Assembly (NCBI GenBank): GCA_005223375.1
Contig: RXOD01006368.1
Span: 1-10,538 of the forward strand
From: Amoebophrya sp. AT5.2
Taxonomy: Eukaryota; Sar; Dinophyceae; Syndiniales; Amoebophryaceae
DNA: 10,538 nucleotides
Reading direction: 5' to 3'
Shown here piece by piece: positions 1-6,951 of the stretch. The translations under genes were made by a program, and so were the position numbers. Each line of letters opens with the position of its first letter. The stretch's first letter is position 1. The notes beneath the pieces were generated by a model. That model saw only the letters and a list, made by a program, of their open reading frames with translations. It did no database searches and had not been told where the DNA came from.

Positions 1-135
1 CCCCGGTCACGTCTGACACGTCTGACACGTCTGACACGTCAGACGTACCTGCGTGACGTCTGACGACTGACACGTCTGACACGTCTGACACCCTCCAGCG
101 TCCGGCGCAACGTCTGACAACTGACACGTCTGACG
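1..135. repeat. 9-bp minisatellite, unit CACGTCTGA
   Basis: Seven copies of CACGTCTGA or a one-base variant are visible. Four are contiguous at 8-43 (the fourth reads CACGTCAGA), two are at 71-88 and one at 125-133, with degenerate GTCTGAC pieces between them. Because the unit is 9 bp, the plus strand reads Thr-Ser-Asp repeats from base 9 until a TGA at 54-56. The repeat continues past that stop and the minus frames also close, so I take it as non-coding. It may extend beyond the left edge. Confidence 0.85.
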
Positions 136-530
136 AGTCCTCTGAACGACAGATAGCAAGAACTACCCAATTAAAAGCATAGTCCATTAATTCACATTCA
201 TCGCATTCGCATCCATTCCAATTCCAAACTGAAGTCAATGGAATGCATTTGAATTTCAGTCTGCAAGTTCAGACTTAGTAGTGTGCGTGACCACTACAGC
301 GTTCGATTTGGCTTTTTTACTTTGAATAACCATGAGAGAGAGAGGGAGAGAGTCCACCAACTACGAGACCCATAGATGCGACACGGATTTAAATCACCAC
401 GATGGCAAGGATTCATTTGTCTTCTCCCTCGTCTCGTCTTCTCGAACGCGACATTCTGCTGGTGCTTTCTTGTTGCTCCACGCTCGAGGGAGTCGCAGCA
501 CGAGCACTGCGGAGCGAAATATAGTATTTT
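136..530. other. Non-coding flank downstream of the SET/NAP gene
   Basis: No convincing gene is seen. The stretch is AT-rich and contains a small hairpin near 258-275 (AGTCTG and CAGACT around a 6-base loop) and a GA-rich run near 333-352. The part next to 531 is presumably the 3' UTR and transcription end of the minus-strand SET/NAP gene. The open frame read rightward here has low-complexity Arg/Ser composition and no family resemblance. Confidence 0.6.
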
Positions 531-2966
531 TTAATCCGACGGCGACGTCTCGCTCTCGCGCACTTGCTTGTATATGTCTTGCACAAATGGAAATGGATTT
601 TGCCACACTGCCCTTCTGAATACTGATCCGAAGCTCACTTCCTCCTTTCGGTAGTCTTCCGAAAAAAGCCAGCCGAAAAACAACAAATCCAAATCTGCGC
701 CGCCCCCACTCGCGGAGCCCGGTTCTACTGGTTCCTGGTGTTGCTCCCGATGATCTGACGCTGACCTGATTTCCTCGGGGCGGGCGCGGGCCTCGGGCTC
801 GGCTGGCCCTACTTCGACTTCCTCCTGTTTGCTCTTCGACGAAGCAGGGGCATTTGCTGTATTTGCATTCGCTGCAGTCACTGCTGCACTTCGTGGCGAC
901 AGCAGCAATCTCGATGGATTTTTGGCCCCCCGTCTCTGAGAAGTTGCAGCTTCGACGTTTTTCCGCGATCCAGTTTTGTGCTCGCTCCCCCGACGTGCAA
1001 CCACCCGCGCCAGCTTCAGCTTCTCAAAATTCTCCAAAATGCGCTCTTTCAGCGTCTCCTTCTTCCCGCCGCCCTTCTTCTGTGGCGGGGCGGGGGGCGC
1101 GCTGGACGAGGAGGTGAAAGCTCGTTCTGCGCCGCTGGCGGAGCTACCGTAGTTACCCGAAGATCCACCTCCGGCCGCCTGCCCACGAGCTCCCGCAGCT
1201 GAACCTCCTCCCTCCACCGCCACCACCCCGGACTCCGCGGAGGCGGTCGCGGTGGTGCTGGTGCCCCCCAAGTTGTCGCTCGACGCAGACGTTGCTGGCT
1301 CCACGTCCCCACTTGTAGTTCTTCTGCCGTAGAAAGAACTAGCAGACTGCTTTCGATCAGTTTTACGAGTTTGCGCGGGTTGTATCTCGCGCACTTCCAC
1401 CGTGACGCTGCCCGTCGCGCAGTTGACGTACTTGGTCACCGACAACGGATTTAGAAATACAAGTCCGCCCGTAGCCTTTCCCTCCTGCTCCGGATTGATG
1501 TCCTGCTCCTGGAACAACTGCGAAAACGCGAAGGAAAACCGGTGCGAGCCGAACGCATCCAGGTTGTCCGCGAGATGGACGTCGAGAAGGTACCGCAGCT
1601 GGTTTATCTGCTGCTCGTCCACCCCAGGGGCGGACGTACTGGCGCGCAGGGGCAACAGGAGAGGAAGATGCGCACCGGCAGAGCGACGTGAAGGACCACT
1701 TCTTGCTACGGAGGTTCCTGCGACAGCTTCTTCCGCACCTGTTTTCGTCGTGGCGGGCGACGCCGACGCCCCGCCCTCCAAACGACCGTCGCCTTCGCGA
1801 GGACGCTCGTGCTCGGCCACCTCGCGGTGTCGGATATGATCCTGCTCGCTGGAGGTCGGTGGTCCCCAAAGAGCAGACCAAAATATCGAAAGCCACGATC
1901 TACTGTTCGCTGGATCCCCCAGCTCGCGGGCATGCGTGGTTTGATGCGTTCTTGTCCCGGGCCTGCCCGATGCCGAAGCCACTGGACGGTTTGGGTCACT
2001 GCCCCGCAAAACTGCCTCAGTAGTGGTCTCGATCGGTAGAGATGGCGCTCCAGCATGCGTACCACTTTCTCCGATGAATAGCAGGTGATCTTCCCCGTGC
2101 TGCTGGTGTTCCCCGACTGCTGCAGAACTGCCACCGCTACCCTCTCCTTCCAGGGAAAAATCGATCCCTCGATCCGTCGAAACGCCTTTCGCCCCCCGCC
2201 AGCGCGGGTCCAGCACCCGGCAGATGACGCTGCCCCAAAACCCCGGGATCTGGCGCAGGAGGAGGCTCCTCTTCTCGAACAGCGGCTTCTTCAGCTGGTC
2301 ATACGCCGTTTGGATCACCAGCTGGTCCGCGATGCACTGGTCATCCCCCCTATGGCGGGACCAGGTGGTACGTAGGCAAGTGGTATTAGGAAGTTTGGGG
2401 GGGCTCTTCGGGGTCCCCTTTGGTGGTCCTCCCTCCTTAGAGTGGTCAGACCACCAAAGTGGAACCAGTACTACTCGGAAGCAGACCTTCTGTAGTCGGC
2501 AGCCAGTCGCGTGACCCCCTTGCAGATCCTTCCTAGACCTAACTATACGTCGCCGCTTTAGTAACAAGGCCCCCTCTTACTTTGTTCTTTATCTTTGCGC
2601 GTGCCGTTTTTACTTTTAGTAATAAGAAAGTACAAGTAGTACTATAATGGTACACTAGGCTCTATATCGCCAACGCCATTCTAGTCCCTGGCTTCGGCTT
2701 ACCATAGGAGCCTGCCATGCCCTCATACCGTTGCCCACTTACCACCTGGTCCGGTCATACACCCGCCGCAAGTTTTCCTGCGCCCGCCGCACGGGCTCGA
2801 ACAACCCGGACCGGAGCGCTACGTGCTGCGCGAGTGCGGGGGCTGCTGAAGGCGCGGAAGTAGAGGGGGCGCCGCTACTACTTTTCGCGCGCTTGGCGGG
2901 AGGGGCGGCACTGGCGGCGTCGTCCTCCGCAGCGGCGGGAGGCCGCTTCATCGAGGACTGACTCAT
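531..2966 (-). CDS. SET/NAP-family nucleosome assembly protein, two exons
   Basis: This is a histone chaperone of the NAP superfamily, closest to SET/TAF-I. Such proteins bind core histones as dimers and act in the nucleus and cytosol. Exon 1 runs from the ATG at 2966 to about 2746; exon 2 from about 2349 to the TAA at 531. The join gives about 679 aa. Visible family landmarks are the long dimerisation helix (about residues 60-105), the IPGFW motif at 108-112, the LRYLLDVHLADNL and SFAFSQLF strands of the 'earmuff' domain at about 325-360, and the C-terminal FFGWLF (about 631-636) and VWQNPFPF (about 655-662) blocks. SET is usually under 300 aa. The excess is two inserts, about 113-320 and 400-625, the second rich in Ala, Ser and Gly. 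The acidic tail typical of SET/NAP is missing; the protein ends in SETSPSD. The N-terminus has a KRPP...AKRAK nuclear-localisation-like stretch. The first insert may hide another intron. Confidence 0.85.
2345..2758 (-). mobile_element. Introner-like intron in the SET/NAP gene (TIRs plus 6-bp direct repeat)
   Basis: Read on the minus strand, exon 1 reaches GTATGACC, then GGACCAGGTGGTAAGTGGGC; the far end carries the reverse complement of nearly the same sequence. The terminal inverted repeats are at 2731-2752 and 2358-2379, 20 of 22 bases identical. The hexamer ATGACC (GGTCAT on plus) sits at both sides, 2753-2758 and 2339-2344, as expected of a target-site duplication; the right copy lies 13 bases beyond the TIR. 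Two splice solutions keep the frame. One is canonical GT...AG (donor GTGGTA at 2745 or GTAAGT at 2742, acceptor CCATAG ending at 2350). The other is removal at the hexamer, giving VYDQCIADQL with no extra residues. The interior is non-coding and has its own hairpin. Confidence 0.75.
2411..2466. repeat. Hairpin inside the SET/NAP intron
   Basis: CTTTGGTGGTC at 2418-2428 and GACCACCAAAG at 2449-2459 form a perfect 11-bp stem around a 20-base loop. Pairing continues outward with one bulge and one mismatch (GGTCCCC against GTGGAACC). It lies inside the TIR-bounded intron and could be a nested fold-back or a structure that brings the splice sites together. Confidence 0.75.
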
Positions 2967-4078
2967 GGTGACGGTCTCCGCTACAGCTGTGCGTCAGCTA
3001 TATCATTTCATTCATTGCGCTAATATGGTACATCCGGACCGGCGGTCAAAGTAAGTATGCGTACTCCTTTAGCCTCCTGTCAGAAGTGACGTTGTAGTTC
3101 TAGTTCTATTGGCCCTACTTCGTTATCGTTACGGCTACAGCTTTTATTCTTGATATAAAATGCGAACGGGAACGCAGCATCGATTTTCTTGTCTTCCGCC
3201 ATTATGTCCAGCGGAATCCATTTGAGATTGAGAGCTCTCAACTGTACTAGAGGTAGTGCGGTACCGAGGCGAGCGCGAGTTCGGTGCGACGATGGATTTG
3301 TTTCACTTTCAGTTTCATCTTCAGAACGAATGGACAGAATGAGAGACAAAGACTCTGCGTCTGCGCGAGACTGACAATCGTCAAGGGCTCTCGTCGCACC
3401 AGTCGGTGCTCCCGCAGTCGACGGGCACGGCCGGCGACGACAGCAGCGTACGCCCGAGTACCACTGCCGCGGCTGGCTCCAGTTTTTTTTTTTTCGTCAA
3501 GCTCACTGTGAAAATGATTTGTGATGTTGAAACCGTTCTTCCGATCAGAGCAGAAGCCGAAGCCTCTCGCGATAGTTGGCCGCTTGCGAGAAAGCCATCA
3601 CGTGTCAATCATTAAAATCTCCCATTGATGCCTCCGAAGCAGTAGAAACCATGCCTGACTACAGCAGGGCTCCGTCGGTCCCAAGCAGCCAACCAATCCA
3701 CCGATCAGCGCTGGTAGTCGCGGAGCCCCTAAAAACTGATAAAGTCAACTGGTTTCAGTAGCGAAATGCTTCTTCGACGCTTCTTAATAAAGAAAAGTTC
3801 TTTCTACGGTAGTGCTGTAGATTCTGTAAGTTCGAGTTGTTCTCTTCCACCAGTACAACGTTCCTTTCCCACCACGTCCTCATCCAGAACGGCGAGAGCG
3901 CTCACGCGGACCCAGACGGCATCGATGTACTCCCGATACATGCAATTTACTGTAACCGATGCAAAAATATAGAGAATTCCATCGGCTACAGCATATTAAG
4001 CATAGGAACCACATAGCCATCCGGTTTGGAAGTGTCCACTACTCCATACCGCCCATCACTTGCTCATACCTCCGACGA
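2967..4078. other. Spacer between uS2 and the SET/NAP gene
   Basis: I see no supportable gene. The side next to 2967 should contain the SET/NAP 5' UTR and promoter; the ATG context there is GTCACCATGAG, with A at -3. The side next to 4078 should be the uS2 3' UTR. Around 3390-3480 there is a GC-rich block ending in an 11-base T run at 3483-3493. Open frames across it give Arg- or Ala-rich peptides that match nothing I recognise. No tRNA or rRNA was seen. Confidence 0.5.
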
Positions 4079-5676
4079 TTACCAGCCCTCGGCAGCACCG
4101 CCCGCGGTGCCCCAGTTGTCCTCACCCGCACCGGTGGCTTCCCAGTCGTCACCCCAGGTCTGGGCGGTCTCCTGGTAGGCAGTGCCGGCAGCAGCAGTTG
4201 CCTCCTCGCTGTGAAGTGGGTTCGTGCAAAACATTCCATTCGTACTTGCAGAGAGCATGGTTCTACACACGCTGGTCTTACAGATTCACAGCTAAGATCG
4301 AAAGCAATAATCAACAGAACAACAACAGGGTTCCAGCAGAGCTCTGGTACTAAAGCACAAGTATCTCTCTGAGAACTTCTATCTGAATTTTGTTCGCGAG
4401 AAGCAATTCCACCGCGATCCATCGCATCGAATCGATTGCAGATCAATCGATCTAAATGTTCATGAAAGTAAAAGAGTATTGTCAATAATTGATTCGAATC
4501 CAATGTACCGAGCCGCTTCCTCTTCCTTTTCCTGGACCTCATCCGGGTCGCGCCAGAAGAAGGAGTCGACCATGACGTCCCAGTCCTGGGCGCGGTTGAG
4601 CGCTCCCCGGCGCAGGTACAGCACCTCCCTCGCGAGCAGGTAGAAGATGAGCGCGATGGACTCCTTCCCCTTGTTGTTGCACGGAATCGCGAGGTCGATG
4701 TGCTCCAGCGGAGAGTCCGTGTCACACAGAGCGATCACCTGTGAACAAGTTTTTTCGGGTTATTGTGAATGTGAGGGTCTTGTAGTTAGATAACTAAGCC
4801 AGAAGAGCCCGTAGCTGCAGCTCGAAAATAATATAAACGAATGGTCTACTGCTCGTCTCTCTCTCTGCTCCAATCGAAATTCCAATGTCATAGGTGGTCA
4901 CACAGCAGGACCAGGAGCTAGTCAACCGATATGGTAGTTGCAATCATCAATGGCGAATGGCGGTACCGGGATGTTGGCGTACGAGGCCTCCTTGACCGCT
5001 TGGGAATCGGTGCGGGGGTCGGTGATGATCACGAGACGCGGCTCGGCGAACTTCTTGGTGATGTAGTTCGTGAGCGTCCCTGGCGTCCAGCGCCCCGGGT
5101 GCGCGATGGAGCCCACGTGCTGGGAGAACTTCAGCACGGCGCGGGAACCTGGAGTAGCGATGCGAGAGAGTCGTGGTTTTTCAATTTCTACGAACACGAA
5201 TTCAAAAACAGAATCACTGCTGTAGCAAGTTGTGAAGTAGGCCCTTCGTTTTTCGCACGTCGGCGGCTCGGTGAACTTCCTGGTGATGGAGTTCGTGTCG
5301 CACAACTACATCACCAAGAAGCCCCGGGTGCGCGATGGAGCCCACGTGCTGGGAGAACTTCAGAGAAGAACCAGAATCGGAGAGAGGTGTGCTTGGAGTA
5401 GCGTTGATTATGACTGAATGCTAAATACATCAGTATGACAGTACCGTAGGGCCTCTGCGAGATGACCATGATGTCCTCGGGGTTCTCGATGGCCACGATG
5501 ACGCGGGCCGCGACCATGATTTTCTCCCAGGTTTTGCCCAAGTCCAGCAGGTGGATGCCATCCTTGGTGCGGCGGAAGATATACCGCTTCATGCGGTGGT
5601 CCACGTTCAGTGTCCCGAGATGGGTCCGGCAGACCAGCATCTTCTGGATGTCTTCGAACTTACGATCGGCGGCCAT
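4079..5676 (-). CDS. RPSA: 40S ribosomal protein uS2 (RPSA/S0, laminin-receptor-like), four exons
   Basis: This is the small-subunit ribosomal protein uS2, needed for 40S assembly and placed at the head-body junction of the subunit. Exons on the minus strand are 5676-5445, 5148-4967, 4738-4509 and 4208-4079. Phases match at all three joins and give 257 aa including a TAA stop at 4079-4081. Conserved stretches in order are GTHLG-like [116 protein letters not shown] and [12 protein letters not shown]. The C-terminus is acidic with spaced tryptophans ([10 protein letters not shown]...DNWG...EGW), resembling the variable tail of eukaryotic uS2 proteins. The start is supported by a good context (AAAATGGCC) and by family length. 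All introns begin GTAC. Intron 1 holds a decayed copy of exon 2. Confidence 0.95.
4209..4508 (-). other. uS2 intron 3 (GTAC...CAG, 300 bp)
   Basis: The donor follows GCGGCTCG and reads GTACATTG; the acceptor is CCACTTCACAG before CGAGGAGG. Splicing in phase 2 gives Ala-Ala-Arg-Glu-Glu-Ala. The donor-proximal third is rich in GATC and ATCGAT motifs and contains the palindrome GATTCGAATC. The exon 4 start is set by phase and by the only suitable CAG. Confidence 0.88.
4739..4966 (-). other. uS2 intron 2 (GTAC...CAG, 228 bp)
   Basis: The donor follows AACATCCCG and reads GTACCGCC; the acceptor is TTGTTCACAG before GTGATCGCT. The join restores the conserved Asn-Ile-Pro-Val-Ile-Ala-Leu-Cys sequence in phase 0. 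No inverted termini are evident. Confidence 0.93.
5149..5444 (-). other. uS2 intron 1 (GTAC...CAG, 296 bp) with exon-2 duplicate
   Basis: The minus-strand donor follows CCCTACG and reads GTACTGTC; the acceptor reads CTCCAG before GTTCCCGC. Splicing restores the conserved Gly-Ser-Arg-Ala-Val-Leu-Lys-Phe segment. The intron contains a partial copy of exon 2: 5322-5363 is identical over 42 bases to 5093-5134, and 5264-5297 matches 5039-5072 at 31 of 34 positions. The stretch between is replaced by an inverted piece. Confidence 0.9.
5264..5363 (-). pseudogene. Decayed, rearranged copy of uS2 exon 2
   Basis: This segment duplicates exon 2 in the same orientation but cannot encode the missing middle. 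In the exon, 20 bases (5073-5092) separate the two homologous blocks; here they are replaced by 24 bases (5298-5321). Of these, 5304-5321 is the exact reverse complement of exon bases 5051-5068. The short repeat GGAGTAGCG, present just inside the acceptor (5151-5159) and again at 5396-5404, suggests the duplicated unit included the end of the intron. Confidence 0.85.
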
Positions 5677-5697
5677 TTTGGGAGATTGTGAGGCTTG

Positions 5698-5768
5698 CTG
5701 ACGAAACCTGACTCTTCAAGGTGAATGTTACAGTGTGAAAACTGTTCAACTTGTGAAAGTTACATTAC
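5698..5768 (-). other. Possible 71-bp intron in the uS2 5' UTR
   Basis: On the minus strand, CTTTTAAG is followed by GTAATG and, 71 bases later, TTTCGTCAG precedes CAAGCCTC just 21 bases upstream of the ATG. The sequence upstream of the donor (5769 to about 5850) is A/C-rich and looks like a leader. If real, its donor is GTAATG, not the GTAC of the coding introns. The CAG could equally be a trans-splice acceptor for a spliced leader. Confidence 0.35.
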
Positions 5769-6951
5769 CTTAAAAGAGTGTCCCTGGAAGAGATTGGTTG
5801 AGCGATGGAGTTTTGACGTTGGATTTTTGATTGTGATTGAGTGATTGGATGGAGGGACGCGCTTCGGTTTCTAAAAATTTGGCCCATGCAGTAGCTGCAA
5901 TAGCGCCAGGTACAACTGTGGCGAAGGCGCTCTGGAGCCGGGCACACAGACATAGTCTAAAAATCGATCTAGGCGAGAAGATTGGGATCGATTGATCAAT
6001 TGAAGTGGATCCGGCGATCGCGAATGATGCACGAGATTTCATGTAGTGATCCAGTTGATCGATCCAGTCATATCACGAGCAAATGAGAAAATCAAACCGA
6101 TCTGCACTTGAACTTCCACACAACATGCACTTGCACGGTTAAGGAGATCCGGTTTCCGGTATTCGTATTTAAGTGATAAACTATACATCTGATCAAGGTC
6201 AAGGGCACGTTCACGACGACTTTACGTGATCATCGGGTAGACGTTTGAGTTCACGACGACTCCCAAAACAAGGAATGCACGAGTGAGAACGCACTCGCGC
6301 AAGGGCGCGTTTCTGCGTCGCGCCCATTTTTGGGGCCTCCAAGAATGAATTCGCCCGGAGGAGGGAGAGCTTGATGTTGATTCGCGATAGATCGATAGCG
6401 CAGTACAAAGTCGGGGTAGAATCATAACCAGTGTAACTGTCCTGTGAATACACACGCGTATGCGTTTGCGTGATGGTGATTGTGCTTGTGGTGGATCGAT
6501 ATAATATAGGCTACAACTCGTGCAGAAGGACCGCATCTCTAGGTATAGTTTCGAGAAACACTGGACTAAAACGGGAATGGGTACGCATGATCCAAAAAAG
6601 TACTAGCTCGTTGAATTTTCTTTTTTGGCGAGCAAACACCGAAAATTTTCACCGCGCTAGTTGTTAGTCCCCCTCCTGGGGTACAGGAGGATGAAAGTGA
6701 ATAAGTTCTACAAACACATCTATTTGGTCGTTCCCCATGCCCGCAACGCCGCGACATTGGATTGTTCTGAATCTGATCTGTCCTTACATACTACAGCCCC
6801 CGAAGTATGTCGTTCTACCAGTCGAGTCCGTACGCGACCAAAAAAAACAGAAACACCCTCCAATCTAAAATCAATCTCTTCGTCGTCTTCATTTTGGCTG
6901 AAAATAATAGGAAGCGCCTTCACGACAGCAACGCCTCCTTCTCCCCTCTGC
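5769..6951. other. Spacer between the coiled-coil gene and uS2
   Basis: No coding gene is supportable. The end next to 5769 probably holds the uS2 leader and promoter, and the end next to 6951 the 3' UTR of the coiled-coil gene. Visible structures are a GATC-dense stretch at about 5985-6065, a 13-bp direct repeat GTTCACGACGACT at 6209-6221 and 6249-6261, and a 7-bp-stem hairpin CCTCCTG/CAGGAGG at 6672-6690. Open frames here give peptides without recognisable motifs. Confidence 0.5.

Noticed and set aside
1..56. Coding Thr-Ser-Asp repeat at the left edge
   Set aside because: The frame closes at 54-56 while the repeat continues with irregular spacing beyond it, as expected of a non-coding minisatellite.
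1402..2514. Several plus-strand open frames overlapping the SET/NAP gene
   Set aside because: They lie antisense to well-supported coding sequence, have biased Arg/Ser/Pro composition and show no family motifs.
3381..3608. Possible small gene around the GC-rich block before a T run
   Set aside because: The frame gives a low-complexity peptide with a Lys run from the A tract and has no conserved motif or clear splice partner.
5311..5444. Continuation of the first uS2 exon past 5445 into an open frame
   Set aside because: It leaves the conserved uS2 sequence exactly at a GTAC donor and contains the rearranged exon-2 copy; splicing restores the family sequence.
5770..6042. Small minus-strand frame with a hydrophobic stretch upstream of uS2
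   Set aside because: It overlaps the likely uS2 leader, has GATC-derived codons at its start and matches nothing; treated as non-coding.
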